A DNA stretch of 64,000 bases from Streptomyces sp. GS7 (GTDB lineage: Bacteria; Actinomycetota; Actinomycetes; Streptomycetales; Streptomycetaceae): positions 1,419,501 through 1,483,500 of the forward strand of contig NZ_CP047146.1 of NCBI RefSeq assembly GCF_009834125.1, in the 5' to 3' direction. The notes under the pieces are model-generated. The model did not search any database. It was not told the origin of the DNA and saw only the letters and a program-made list of their open reading frames with translations. A program made the translations under genes and the position numbers. Shown here in pieces: positions 8,152 through 16,867 of this stretch (the first letter of the stretch is position 1; each line of letters begins with the position of its first letter).

Positions 8152-9237
8152 CTACTTCTCCAGCTGCGGCGGCGGGATCGGGTTCGACCTCTGCGACTGC
8201 GGGGAGGTCGGGTTGCCGAGGGCCGAGGGGGCGGTCATCCCGGCGGTCGGGTCGGCGGGCGCCGCCGCCTCCTCGTCGGCGGCCGGGCGCGGTGCGAGGT
8301 GGATGCCGGCCGCGTCCAGCGCCTGCTTGATGCGCCAGCGCAGCTCGCGCTCCACGCCGGCGGACTTGCCGGGCATGGTCTTGGCCGTGACGCCGATGGT
8401 GACGGTCTCCAGCGAGACCTCGCGCAGGCCGAGCACCTCCACCGGCTCCCACAGCTGCTCGTTCCAGGGCTCGGCCTTGGACATCTCCTCGCCGGCGTCG
8501 GTGATCACCGTGCGGGCCCGCTCCAGGTCCTGGTCGGCGGCTATCAGCACGTCGACGCTGGCGGTGGACCAGCCCTGGCTGAGGTTGCCGATCCGCTTGA
8601 CCTCGCCGTTGCGGATGTACCAGATCGCGCCGTTGGCGCCGCGCAGCTTGGTGACCCGCAGGCCGACCTCGATGACCGTGCCGGTGGCCACGCCCGCGTC
8701 GATCTCGTCGCCGACGCCGTACTGGTCCTCCAGGATCATGAAGACGCCCGACAGGAAGTCGGTGACGAGGTTGCGGGCGCCGAAACCGATCGCGACACCG
8801 GCCACACCCGCGCTGGCCAGCAGCGGGGCCAGGTTGATCTGGAGGACGGAGAGCACGGTCAGCGCCGCCGTGCCCATGATCACGAAGGACGCGACGCTGC
8901 GCAGCACCGAGCCGATCGCCTCGGAGCGCTGCCGCCGCCGCTCGGCGTTGACCAGCAGCCCGCCCAGCGCGGTGCCCTGGGCGGCGGCAGCGGTGCGGTT
9001 CATCCGCTCGATGAGCTTGGTGATGGTGCGGCGGATCACATGCCGCAGGACCACCGCGATGACGAGGATCAGCACGATCTGCAGGGCGGACGTGAGCCAC
9101 GTCCCCCAGTTCGCCTGCACCCAGCCGGCGGCGTTGGTGGCCTTCTGGGTGGCCTCGTCGAGGGAGGTCGGAGCGGTTGAGCCGGCCGCGGCGGTGCGCA
9201 GCGGCGCGGCGGCGGCCGACGAAGCGGACCAGTACAC
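8152..9237 (-). CDS. MscS-family mechanosensitive channel
   Basis: A 361-residue membrane protein of the small-conductance mechanosensitive channel family, which releases solutes on osmotic down-shock. Transmembrane segments are visible near residues 48-68 and 108-128. The pore-lining third helix follows, with the family sequence GVAGVAIGFGARNLVTDFLSG and then the beta domain opener FMILEDQYGVGDEI. A cytoplasmic domain and a Pro/Ala-rich tail complete it. The GTG start is preceded by GGAAGG. It is transcribed alone, divergent from the HNH gene, and ends at a strong hairpin. Confidence 0.87.
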   Translation of the reverse strand: MYWSASSAAAAPLRTAAAGSTAPTSLDEATQKATNAAGWVQANWGTWLTSALQIVLILVIAVVLRHVIRRTITKLIERMNRTAAAAQGTALGGLLVNAERRRQRSEAIGSVLRSVASFVIMGTAALTVLSVLQINLAPLLASAGVAGVAIGFGARNLVTDFLSGVFMILEDQYGVGDEIDAGVATGTVIEVGLRVTKLRGANGAIWYIRNGEVKRIGNLSQGWSTASVDVLIAADQDLERARTVITDAGEEMSKAEPWNEQLWEPVEVLGLREVSLETVTIGVTAKTMPGKSAGVERELRWRIKQALDAAGIHLAPRPAADEEAAAPADPTAGMTAPSALGNPTSPQSQRSNPIPPPQLEK

Positions 9238-9525
9238 AGCGGAACCTTCCGTGAGGGACAGCAGGCCCGGCCGCGGTGGGACCCGAGAGGCCGGACAGAC
9301 CTACCACACTAACGGGGCAACGAGGGCAGACCGCGCCTGTGTTCGATCATCGCGGCCCCGGAACGCCCGGAAAGAGCCGGATCCGGCGGGATCTGCGCCG
9401 GTGTGGTGGAAAACACCTCGGGCCCGTTACCTGGTCATGGTGGCGCTCCGACCAGGCACCGGGGGACACTGTGGGGAGATCGTCCCGGCGCGAGCCACGC
9501 GCCGCCGGCGTACAAGGAGGCACCC

Positions 9526-10062
9526 GTGCCGCATGTCCTGGTCCTCAACGCGTCGTACGAGCCGCTCGGCGTCGTACCGCTCCGCCGCGCGCTCATCCTC
9601 GTCCTCAATGAGAAGGCCGTCAGCCTTGAGGAGTCCGGCGCCCTGATGCACAGCGCGACCCATGTCATACCGGCTCCGAGCGTGGTCCGCTTGAAGCGGT
9701 TTGTGAGAGTGCCCTTTCGTGGCCCCGTCCCGCTGACCCGCCGGGCGCTGTTCGCGCGTGACGGCGGGCGCTGTATGTACTGCGGTGGCGTCGCAACCAG
9801 CGTCGACCACGTCATCCCGCGCAGTCGCGGCGGCCAGCACACCTGGGAGAACGTCGTCGCCGCCTGCCGGCGCTGCAATCACGTCAAGGCCGACCGCCAT
9901 GTCGCCGAGATCGGCTGGCGGCTGCGCCATCAGCCCGCCCCGCCGTCAGGACTGGCGTGGCGGATCATCGGCACGGGCCATAGGGACCCGCGCTGGCTGC
10001 CGTATTTGCAGCCGTACGGCGCGGATGACGCCCTAGCCCGGATCGATGCCGTATCGGCATAG
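9526..10062 (+). CDS. HNH endonuclease family protein
   Basis: The GTG at 9526 has an excellent ribosome site (AAGGAGG at 9514-9520) and gives 178 residues. The N-terminus VPHVLVLNASYEPLGVV is typical of a conserved actinobacterial HNH protein. The nuclease core is CMYCGG, then DHVIPRSRGGQHTWENVVAAC, then RRCNHVKADR: two CxxC zinc pairs around the His-Asn-His site. Its biological role is not established to my knowledge, but single-copy conservation points to a housekeeping function rather than a mobile element. A hairpin terminator overlaps its stop codon. Confidence 0.85.
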   Translation: MPHVLVLNASYEPLGVVPLRRALILVLNEKAVSLEESGALMHSATHVIPAPSVVRLKRFVRVPFRGPVPLTRRALFARDGGRCMYCGGVATSVDHVIPRSRGGQHTWENVVAACRRCNHVKADRHVAEIGWRLRHQPAPPSGLAWRIIGTGHRDPRWLPYLQPYGADDALARIDAVSA

Positions 10063-10073
10063 ATCCGGGTTTT
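10037..10073 (+). terminator. Intrinsic terminator overlapping the HNH gene stop codon
   Basis: CCCGGATC (10037-10044) pairs with GATCCGGG (10062-10069), and inside it ATGCCG pairs with CGGCAT around a 3-base loop. TTTT follows at 10070-10073. The TAG stop at 10060-10062 is inside the stem. Confidence 0.8.
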
Positions 10074-10075
10074 GT

Positions 10076-10108
10076 CGTGGCGGGGGTTTTTTCGCGGCCC
10101 CCGCCACG
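10076..10108. terminator. Hairpin between the convergent HNH and glycosidase genes
   Basis: CGTGGCGGGGG at 10076-10086 pairs with CCCCCGCCACG at 10098-10108 over a loop containing six T residues. It lies 55 bases beyond the end of the leftward glycosidase gene and can serve either strand. Confidence 0.65.
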
Positions 10109-10163
10109 GCGCTTGCCCGACGCCTCCCCGGCGCACCCCCGAGCCTGACCCGTCGGACAGTCC

Positions 10164-13100
10164 CTAGCCGCCCGGCGTCACCGCGTACGCCTCCACCTCC
10201 CACAGCGAGTACCCGAACCGGGTGGCCCGCTTGTCCCCCTGGACGCGCACGAAGCGGGCGTCCTTCGCGTCCATCCGGATCGCCTCCCGGCCCCCCTTGC
10301 CGTCGCGCACGGTGGCGGCGGTGCGCCAGGTGCGGCCGTCGGAGGAGACCTGGATGCGGTAGGCGGCGGCGTAGGCGTCCTGCCAATTGAGGACGACCAG
10401 GCCGAGGCGGGTGGGGCGGGGGAGCGCGAACTGGAGCCAGGCGTCGTCCTCGGCGGGGGAGGACCAGCGGGTCTTCGGGTCGCCGTCGGTGGCCGCGGAC
10501 GCCGGGAAGTCGTCGGTCTCGTCGCCGGAGGAGGTGGTGTCCGCGCCGCGCGCCAGATTCGGGCCGCCGGTGCGCGGATAGACGCGGACCGCCAGATGCT
10601 GTTCCTGGCCCGCGAAGCCCACGGCGATGTCGTACGTCCCGGACGGGGCGTCCTTCGGGACGTCCACCGCGAGCGGGACGGTGGCGGTGCCGCCGCGGGG
10701 CGCCGTCAGCTCCTTCGGCCCGTGGACGGTGAAGCCCTTGGGCGCCGTGACCGTGAGCGTGTCGTGGACGTCGGCCGGGCGGCGGGAGAAGACCCGGGCG
10801 TCCACCGCGGCGCTGCCGCCGGTCTCCGCGTCGGTCTCCTTGCGGGACAGCTCCAGACCGGCCCGCGGAGTGTCGTCGAACCACGGCGTCAGCGCGTGCA
10901 CGGACGGCGCCTGGGCTCCCTTCGCCCAGGTCAGCCGTACCGCGTCGGCGCGCAGCCCGGCCGTTGGCGTCTCCGTCCAGCCGGTCGCCGAGAGCTGCCC
11001 GAGGCGCTGCCAGCCACTGCCCGGCACATGCGCCTCCAGGGACACCGCGCCCGCGGCCGGGCCCGGCTCGGTCAGCGCGGTGACCGCGGCCAGCGGCCGG
11101 GCACGCGGGAAGGGGACGGTCAGCGACGCCGGGTCGGCGCCCTGCGCCGGCCGCGGGACGGCGTTGCGGGCGCCGGTCCACGCGTCCGCCTCGGTCATCG
11201 CCCGGTCCAGGAACGGCGTGAGCACGCCGGTGCCGACCGTGGCCGGGCTCTGCCTGATCTCCGTACGCAGCCGCAGCACCGCGCGCTGCGCCGCCCAGGC
11301 CGCGTCCCCGTCGCCGTGCGCCTGCGCCAGCAGGGTGTCCACGGCCTGCTCCCCGGCGCTGCCGTAGCGCCCCAACTGCGCGGCCCACGGCCCGACTTCG
11401 GCCCGCAGATCGGAGTTCAGGCCCTTCGGAGCGGCGGCCATGGTGTGGAAAGCGGCCCGCAGCGCCGCGGCGGCCTCGGCGAAATCGGGGTCGTCGCCCG
11501 CCCGGCCGCGGTCGACCGCCGCCTCGCGGGCCTTCCAGAAGCGGTCCAGCAGCGGCCGGAGGTAGCCCGACTCGTCGCGGTTCAGCAGCGACGAGGACGC
11601 GTTGCCGGCCAGCGTCCGCAGGGCCGTCCGGGCGCCCTGGTCGGCGCCCGCGAGGTCGTCGATGGCCGCGTCCCAGGACTGCGCCGGGTGGTAGTCGCGC
11701 GGGTTCCAGGCGTAGTCGGCGGCGGTGAACAGCGGGATCCGGGAGGCGACCGGCTGCTCCATGGCGTTGGCGAGCAGCGCCGCCGAGCCGGTGGCCACCG
11801 CCGGTTCGCGGCCCGTGTACGGGCCCAGGAAGATCCGGTCCTGGGCGTAGTCGTTGACCGGGTAGTTGTCCATGGTCACCAGCGGGTGGCCGAACGCCTG
11901 GCGGGCGGCGGACAGTTCACCGCCGGTGATGGTCCGCGGCACCACCCCCACGCCCGTCCAGGCCACCTCCACGCGGTCGTTGAGCGCCGCCGCCAGCGCC
12001 CCGCGGTACGCCGTCGCGCCGTCCTGGTAGTACTCGGTCGGCATCAGCGACAGCGGCGCGGCCCCCGGATGGCGCTCGGCGAGGTGCCGGGCCAGCGCGT
12101 TGGCGACCCCGGCCTGCGCCTTGGCGGCGGCCTGCGGACCGGTGCCGAAGGTCTCCTCGTCGGCGCCGCAGTGCCACTCGCTGTAGCTGACGTCCTGGAA
12201 CTGGAGCTGGAAGGCGCGCACCCCCAGCGCCCACATCGCGTCCACCTTGCGGCGCAGCGCCCGCAGATCCTCCTCGGACGACAGGCACATCGCCTGGCCG
12301 GGGGCGACCGCCCAGGCCAGCGTCACGTGGTTGGCGCGGGCCCGGTCGGCGAGCGCCCGGAAGTCGGCGCGCTGCTCGGCCGGGTACGGGTCGCGCCACT
12401 GCGCCTGGCGGTAGGGGTCGTCGCCCGGCGCGTACAGGTACTGGTTCTGCTTCGTACGTCCCATGAAGTCCAGCTGGGCGAGCCGCTGCGCCCGCGTCCA
12501 CGGCTGCCCGTAGAACCCCTCGGTGGTGCCCCGGACCGCCGTCGCGGGCCAGTCCCGCACGGCCACCGAGGCCAGCTGCCGCCCTCCGTCCGGACCGTCC
12601 GCGACCAGTTGGCGGAGCGTCTGCGCGGCGTGGAAGAGGCCGTCCGGGCCGACCCCGTCCAGCGCGACGGTGTCCCGGCCGGAGACCTGACCGACGGCGA
12701 GCCGGTAGCCGCCGGACGGCAGGTCGCCGCGGGCGGGCACCCGCAGCGCCCGCAGCGCGCCGTCCGCCGGGGCGCCGCCGACGAGGAACACCGGCCCGTC
12801 CGCGGGCACCCGGTCGCCGGGCGCCACCTGGCGCACGGTGCGCACCCCGGCGTCCCGCAGCAGCCCGCGCAGCACGTCGAGGGCGTACGGGTCGGTGTCC
12901 GGCGCGGCCACCACGACCGCCTGCCCGCCGAGCGGTACGGCCGTGCCGAGCTGCCGGAGCGACTGGGGCCGCGGCCAGACGGCGGGCACCTGCCCGGCGC
13001 CGGCCGGCCGGTCCGGCTGGTCGGGCGTCCCGGTGGAAGGGTCGGCGGGCGCCGCCTGGGCGCTCGGTACGCCGCCCAGCAGACCGCCGATCACCGCCGC

Positions 13101-13193
13101 CGCGAGCGCGGTGGTCCCGGCCACCCGCGCCCGGGTGCGTCCCCTGCCCGTCGCCTTGGCCCTGCCGCCGCCCCATACGCCCCGGACTCGCAC
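10164..13193 (-). CDS. Secreted GH84-type beta-N-acetylglucosaminidase (hyaluronidase-like) with CBM32
   Basis: The GTG at 13193, with GAGGAG upstream, gives 1009 residues. Order of parts: a signal peptide with twin-Arg-like basic start and an AQA cleavage site; a GH20b-like N-terminal domain; a GH84 catalytic barrel beginning at RGTTEGFYGQPW; a helical region; a NEW3-like beta domain near residues 770-860; and a C-terminal F5/8 type C (CBM32) domain from NLARGADTTSS. GH84 enzymes remove beta-GlcNAc from glycans. The expected catalytic Asp-Asp pair appears as Gln333-Asp334 in QFQDVSYSEWHC, so the residue that normally orients the substrate acetamide group is changed. Activity may therefore differ from classical members. 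Confidence 0.82.
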   Translation of the reverse strand: MRVRGVWGGGRAKATGRGRTRARVAGTTALAAAVIGGLLGGVPSAQAAPADPSTGTPDQPDRPAGAGQVPAVWPRPQSLRQLGTAVPLGGQAVVVAAPDTDPYALDVLRGLLRDAGVRTVRQVAPGDRVPADGPVFLVGGAPADGALRALRVPARGDLPSGGYRLAVGQVSGRDTVALDGVGPDGLFHAAQTLRQLVADGPDGGRQLASVAVRDWPATAVRGTTEGFYGQPWTRAQRLAQLDFMGRTKQNQYLYAPGDDPYRQAQWRDPYPAEQRADFRALADRARANHVTLAWAVAPGQAMCLSSEEDLRALRRKVDAMWALGVRAFQLQFQDVSYSEWHCGADEETFGTGPQAAAKAQAGVANALARHLAERHPGAAPLSLMPTEYYQDGATAYRGALAAALNDRVEVAWTGVGVVPRTITGGELSAARQAFGHPLVTMDNYPVNDYAQDRIFLGPYTGREPAVATGSAALLANAMEQPVASRIPLFTAADYAWNPRDYHPAQSWDAAIDDLAGADQGARTALRTLAGNASSSLLNRDESGYLRPLLDRFWKAREAAVDRGRAGDDPDFAEAAAALRAAFHTMAAAPKGLNSDLRAEVGPWAAQLGRYGSAGEQAVDTLLAQAHGDGDAAWAAQRAVLRLRTEIRQSPATVGTGVLTPFLDRAMTEADAWTGARNAVPRPAQGADPASLTVPFPRARPLAAVTALTEPGPAAGAVSLEAHVPGSGWQRLGQLSATGWTETPTAGLRADAVRLTWAKGAQAPSVHALTPWFDDTPRAGLELSRKETDAETGGSAAVDARVFSRRPADVHDTLTVTAPKGFTVHGPKELTAPRGGTATVPLAVDVPKDAPSGTYDIAVGFAGQEQHLAVRVYPRTGGPNLARGADTTSSGDETDDFPASAATDGDPKTRWSSPAEDDAWLQFALPRPTRLGLVVLNWQDAYAAAYRIQVSSDGRTWRTAATVRDGKGGREAIRMDAKDARFVRVQGDKRATRFGYSLWEVEAYAVTPGG

Positions 13194-13624
13194 GGTCGCT
13201 CCTCGTCCCCGTCTCGTGCTCGCCGGCCCGCGCCGGCGCCCCCTACGTCCCACCGCCCGGCCGCCGCGGCGCCCACGCGAAAGCGCCCGTCCGGCCGGCG
13301 GTTGCCGCGGTGGAGGCTGGTGGTCGTGGTGCGCGCGGCGTGCGGAACCGGGGGGTGTGTACCCGCCGGTACCCGATCGGACAGACCTTCGGCCGTGAGC
13401 CCACCATTGTGCCGGTGAACGTGTCAACCGGGCCTCGGCGCAGGCTCCGGCCCCCCGGCGGCGGCCTTCCCGCACGGGTTCCGTAATGCACCTTTTGTGA
13501 CCTGCGGGCGACGGGCGTCCGACACCGCGCCGCGCCGCAGGAATTGCGCTCCCGGACCCTGTTCCCGCGTGTTCTGTGCGCCCTTCGGCGCTCCCCGCCG
13601 CGAAATCGCCTGCCGGCGACTAGT

Positions 13625-13638
13625 GTGACGTGGGTCAC
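13625..13638. promoter_or_regulatory. Candidate Crp-type binding site
   Basis: GTGACGTGGGTCAC is a perfect 5-base inverted repeat with a 4-base centre and fits the GTG-N6-GNCAC pattern I recall for Streptomyces Crp. It lies 81 bases upstream of the small gene that precedes malQ. Confidence 0.45.
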
Positions 13639-13650
13639 GTTTGCACGGTG

Positions 13651-13692
13651 GACACGTCTGCGATCGTCTCGACTGGGTAGGGCAGACGTGTC
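13651..13692. promoter_or_regulatory. 11-bp inverted repeat with 20-base spacer upstream of the malQ unit
   Basis: GACACGTCTGC at 13651-13661 is the exact reverse complement of GCAGACGTGTC at 13682-13692. The spacing of about three helical turns suits a dimeric or tetrameric regulator. Alternatively the arms could fold in the mRNA leader just ahead of the ribosome site at 13708. Confidence 0.5.
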
Positions 13693-13718
13693 CCACTACC
13701 GATGAACGGGAGGCCCGC

Positions 13719-13988
13719 GTGGCCGCGTCCGCTCAGTTGCTCCTCGACGCACTGTCCACCAAACCGGCGGCCGGGCCGGCCGAGCCCGACCTCTTCGACG
13801 GGGTGTCCGGCCCCGACTCCGGCCTGGACGGCTCCGGCTCCTTCAGCTTCGCCGAACCGCCGCTCACCAGCGAGCCGCCGCTCGCCGACATCGCCCCGCT
13901 GACCAGCGAGGTGCCCATCGCCGCCGAACTCCCGCTGACCAGCGAGCCCACCGCCGCCGGCCTGGGCACGGAGTCCATGGAGGTCTGA
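13719..13988 (+). CDS. Small PLTSE-repeat protein coupled to malQ
   Basis: A GTG at 13719 preceded by GGGAGG gives 89 residues with strong GC3 bias. The N-terminus (VAASAQLLLDALSTKP) looks helical. The remainder is acidic and low in complexity, with three PLTSE units (APLTSEVP, ELPLTSEP, PPLTSEPP) and related PIAAE and PLADI units. There is no signal peptide or membrane segment. The stop codon is 6 bases before the malQ ATG, and the malQ ribosome site GGAGG (13979-13983) lies within this gene, so the two are translationally linked. I do not recognise the family. It could be a partner of the glucanotransferase or a leader-type gene; both are guesses. Confidence 0.6.
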   Translation: MAASAQLLLDALSTKPAAGPAEPDLFDGVSGPDSGLDGSGSFSFAEPPLTSEPPLADIAPLTSEVPIAAELPLTSEPTAAGLGTESMEV

Positions 13989-13994
13989 GCAGCC

Positions 13995-16214
13995 ATGGGC
14001 CGCGCGCGGCTCGCCCGGCTCCACGGCATCGCCACGTCCTACGAACCCTCGCCGGGCCAGGCCGTCCACGTTTCCGACGACACCGTCGTCGCCGTGCTCG
14101 CCGCACTGGGCGTCGACGCCTCCACACCGCACGCCGTACGCACCGCCCTGACCGCCTACGAGGAGACCGCGCGCCGCGCCCTGCTCCCGCCCACCGTCAG
14201 CGCCCGCCACGGCCGCCCGCCGCGCCTCCCCGGCCTTCCCGAGGGCACCGTCCTGCGGGTGCGGACCGAGGACGGCGGCATCGTCGGCGCCGAACTCCGC
14301 AACGGCGCGTTCCACGGCGGGACACCGGGATCCGCACCACTCACCGGGCTGCCGCTCGGCGTCCACGAACTCCGCGCCGACGCCCCCGACGGCCGCACCG
14401 CCCGCGCCCGCCTCATCGTCGCCCCCGACCGGGTCCCCGAGCCGCCCGGCCGCAGCCACGGCTTCCTCGTCCAGCTCTACTCGCTGCTGTCCCGGCACTC
14501 CTGGGGCATGGGCGACCTCGGGGACCTCGCCGACCTCGCCGCCTGGTCCGGACGCGCCCTGGGCACCGGCTTCCTCCAGCTCAACCCGCTGCACGCGGCC
14601 GTCCCCGGACCGCCCACCGACCCGTCCCCCTACCGCCCCTCCTCGCGCCGCTTCCCCGACCCGGTCCACCTGCGGATCGAACACATCCCGGAACACGCCC
14701 AGTTGACCGGGGCCGACCGCGCCCGCGCCGGCGAACTCGCCGCACAGGCCCGCGCACTGCGCACCGCGGTCCTCGACGACGGCGCGCTGATCGACCGGGA
14801 CGCCGTCTGGGCCCTCAAACAAGAGGCCCTGGAGCTGCTCTGCGCCGTCCCGCTCACCCCGGGGCGGCGCGCCGCGTACTGCGACTTCCTCGCCGAGCAG
14901 GGCCAGGCCCTGGAGGACCACGCCACCTGGTGCGCGCTCGCCGAACGACACGGCCCCGACTGGCGCGGCTGGCCCGCCGGGCTGCGCGACCCCCGCTCGC
15001 CGCAGACCGCCCGGCTGCGCCCCGAACTCCTGGACCGGATCGACTTCCACTCCCGGCTCGCCTGGCTCACCGACCAGCAGCTGGCCGCCGCCCAACGGGC
15101 CGCCCGGGAGGCCGGCATGGGCATCGGGCTGGTACACGACCTCGCCGTCGGCGTGCACCCCTCCGGCGCCGACACCTGGGCGCAGCGGCACGCCTTCGCC
15201 GCCGGGATGTCCGTCGGCGCGCCCCCGGACGCCTTCAACTCCCGCGGCCAGGACTGGGGCCTGCCGCCCTGGCGCCCGGACGCCCTGGCCGCCGCCGGCT
15301 ACGCCCCGTACCGCGAGCTGCTGCACGGGCTGCTGCGGCACGCCGGCGCGCTGCGCATCGACCACGTCATGGGGCTGTTCCGGCTGTGGTGGGTCCCCGA
15401 GGGCCGCCCGCCGACCGAGGGCGCCTACGTCCGCTACGACGGCGAGGCGATGCTCTCGATACTGGCCCTGGAGGCCCACCGGGCGGGCGCGGCGGTGATC
15501 GGCGAGGACCTGGGCACCGTCGAGCCCGGCGTCCGCGACGCGCTCGCCGAACGGGGGGTGCTGGGCACGTCCGTGCTGTGGTTCGAGCGGGACTACGGGA
15601 GCGGCGACCCACCCGCCGACGCCCCGTCCGTCGGTGCCCCGGCGTCCGGCAGTGACCCGACATGCGGCGGGGACTCGACATCCGGCGAAGATCCGGCGCC
15701 CGGCCGAGACCCGGCGGCGGAGCCGGCCGCCGCCGAGGCCCGGATCCTCGCTCCCGAGGAGTGGCGCGCCGGCTGCCTGGCCACCGTCACCACCCACGAT
15801 CTGCCGCCCACCGCCGCCCGGCTGACCGGCGAGGACGTCGCGCTGCGCGCCCGCCTCGGCCTGCTCGCCGGGCCCCCGGAGCGGGAACGGCACCGCGCCG
15901 CGTACGAACTCCGCGAGTGGCTGGGCGAGTTGGCGCGGCAGGGGCTGCTCCCCGAGGGCGCCGGCGACGAGGAGGCCGCGGTCAAGGCCGTGCACCGCTT
16001 CCTGCTGCGCACCCCGGCGCGGATGGTCGGCGTCTGGCTCCCGGACACGGTCGGCGACCGCCGCCCGCAGAACCTCCCCGGGACCTGGGACGAATACCCC
16101 AACTGGCGCCTCCCGATCGCCGGCCCCGACGGCCGCCCGCAGACCCTGGAACAGCTGGCGGCATCGCCCCGACTGCACGCGCTGATGCGGGAGTTGGCGT
16201 CGGTGCAGCGCTAG
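13995..16214 (+). CDS. malQ: 4-alpha-glucanotransferase (amylomaltase, GH77)
   Basis: MalQ transfers maltosyl or longer alpha-1,4-glucan segments between oligosaccharides during maltodextrin and glycogen metabolism in the cytoplasm. At 739 residues it has the actinobacterial N-terminal extension and then the GH77 barrel: Asp456 in LRIDHVMGLFR is the nucleophile, GEDLGTVEPGV carries the acid/base Glu, and TTHDLPPTAA contains the transition-state Asp. An unusual segment of about 45 residues at 536-581, rich in Gly, Asp, Ser and Pro with one Cys, separates VLWFERDYG from LAPEEWRAG, where other members have a short loop. It is translated together with the small gene upstream. Confidence 0.9.
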   Translation: MGRARLARLHGIATSYEPSPGQAVHVSDDTVVAVLAALGVDASTPHAVRTALTAYEETARRALLPPTVSARHGRPPRLPGLPEGTVLRVRTEDGGIVGAELRNGAFHGGTPGSAPLTGLPLGVHELRADAPDGRTARARLIVAPDRVPEPPGRSHGFLVQLYSLLSRHSWGMGDLGDLADLAAWSGRALGTGFLQLNPLHAAVPGPPTDPSPYRPSSRRFPDPVHLRIEHIPEHAQLTGADRARAGELAAQARALRTAVLDDGALIDRDAVWALKQEALELLCAVPLTPGRRAAYCDFLAEQGQALEDHATWCALAERHGPDWRGWPAGLRDPRSPQTARLRPELLDRIDFHSRLAWLTDQQLAAAQRAAREAGMGIGLVHDLAVGVHPSGADTWAQRHAFAAGMSVGAPPDAFNSRGQDWGLPPWRPDALAAAGYAPYRELLHGLLRHAGALRIDHVMGLFRLWWVPEGRPPTEGAYVRYDGEAMLSILALEAHRAGAAVIGEDLGTVEPGVRDALAERGVLGTSVLWFERDYGSGDPPADAPSVGAPASGSDPTCGGDSTSGEDPAPGRDPAAEPAAAEARILAPEEWRAGCLATVTTHDLPPTAARLTGEDVALRARLGLLAGPPERERHRAAYELREWLGELARQGLLPEGAGDEEAAVKAVHRFLLRTPARMVGVWLPDTVGDRRPQNLPGTWDEYPNWRLPIAGPDGRPQTLEQLAASPRLHALMRELASVQR
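15600..15737 (+). repeat. In-frame low-complexity expansion inside malQ
   Basis: Imperfect repeats based on a GACCCGGC / TCCGGCG theme encode units such as GSDPTC, GDSTSG, GEDPAPG and GRDPAAE. The frame is preserved and the conserved enzyme blocks on both sides are intact. Confidence 0.55.
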
Positions 16215-16550
16215 CCCCGCCACCGCCACCACTCCCTCCATCCCCTCCACCCCCGCCACTCCCTCCATCCCCTCCACCGCCTCGGGGACCTCGTACGGGC
16301 CGGGGCGCACAGGCCCACAGCGGACCCGCGGCCGGACCCGCCGCTACCCGGACCCGCTTCCGACCGGCGACGCCTCCGACCGGCGACGCCGCCCCGCACC
16401 CGTCGTCGACCGGCGCCGCCCCGCGGCCCCGCCTCGGCCTGACGCCCCGCCGTTCCGTCCCCGGCCCGCCGTCATACCGTCGGCCTGCCGCGATGCGGCT
16501 TGCGCCACCCCGGGCGAGCGGAGTGCACAGGCGTCCGATACGTTGATTGG
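16215..16550. other. Intergenic region after malQ with a 23-bp direct repeat
   Basis: No gene is supported in this 336-base gap. A pyrimidine-rich 23-base sequence (CCACTCCCTCCATCCCC, then TCCACC) occurs exactly twice, at 16229-16251 and 16256-16278. The remainder is GC-rich and carries imperfect GACCGGCGACGCC-type repeats near 16370-16390. Confidence 0.45.
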
Positions 16551-16808
16551 GTGAGCAACAAGGTCAAGAACGTGAAGAACACCGCCCTGCGCGCCGGAAC
16601 CGTCACGGCCGGCACCGCGCTGCTGCTGCTGATGTCGTCCCCCGCGTTTGCGCTCACCCGCGACGACGGTGACGACCCGGGTCCGGGCCTGAGCGTGATC
16701 GAGACGCTCGGCCTCTACGTCGTCACGCCGATCGTGCTCTTCCTGGTCATCGCCGGGCTGGTCATGATGACCGACAAGTCCCGCAAGCAGGCCAAGCCCA
16801 AGGGCTGA
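16551..16808 (+). CDS. Small membrane protein with signal sequence and one further membrane segment
   Basis: The GTG at 16551 gives 85 residues. A basic start (VSNKVKNVKN) leads into a hydrophobic segment ending SSPAFA, then a short acidic stretch (TRDDGDDPGPG), a second strong hydrophobic helix (LYVVTPIVLFLVIAGLVMM) and a lysine-rich cytoplasmic tail. Third-position GC bias is strong. No Shine-Dalgarno site is visible. A TACGTT hexamer ends 6 bases before the GTG, so translation may be leaderless. Similar small proteins are widespread in Streptomyces, without known function. A near-perfect terminator follows. Confidence 0.75.
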   Translation: MSNKVKNVKNTALRAGTVTAGTALLLLMSSPAFALTRDDGDDPGPGLSVIETLGLYVVTPIVLFLVIAGLVMMTDKSRKQAKPKG

Positions 16809-16867
16809 GTCCACCGCAGGACACAGCACGGGCTCCGCGGGCTCACCCGCCCGCGCCCGAGACGCCG

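Larger units (their letters stand above)
13194..13718. other. Divergent intergenic region between the GH84 and malQ-upstream genes
   Basis: This 525-base region has no supportable gene. It holds a Crp-like palindrome (13625-13638), a long inverted repeat (13651-13692) and the ribosome site of the next gene. The first 400 bases are GC-rich without clear structure. Confidence 0.5.
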
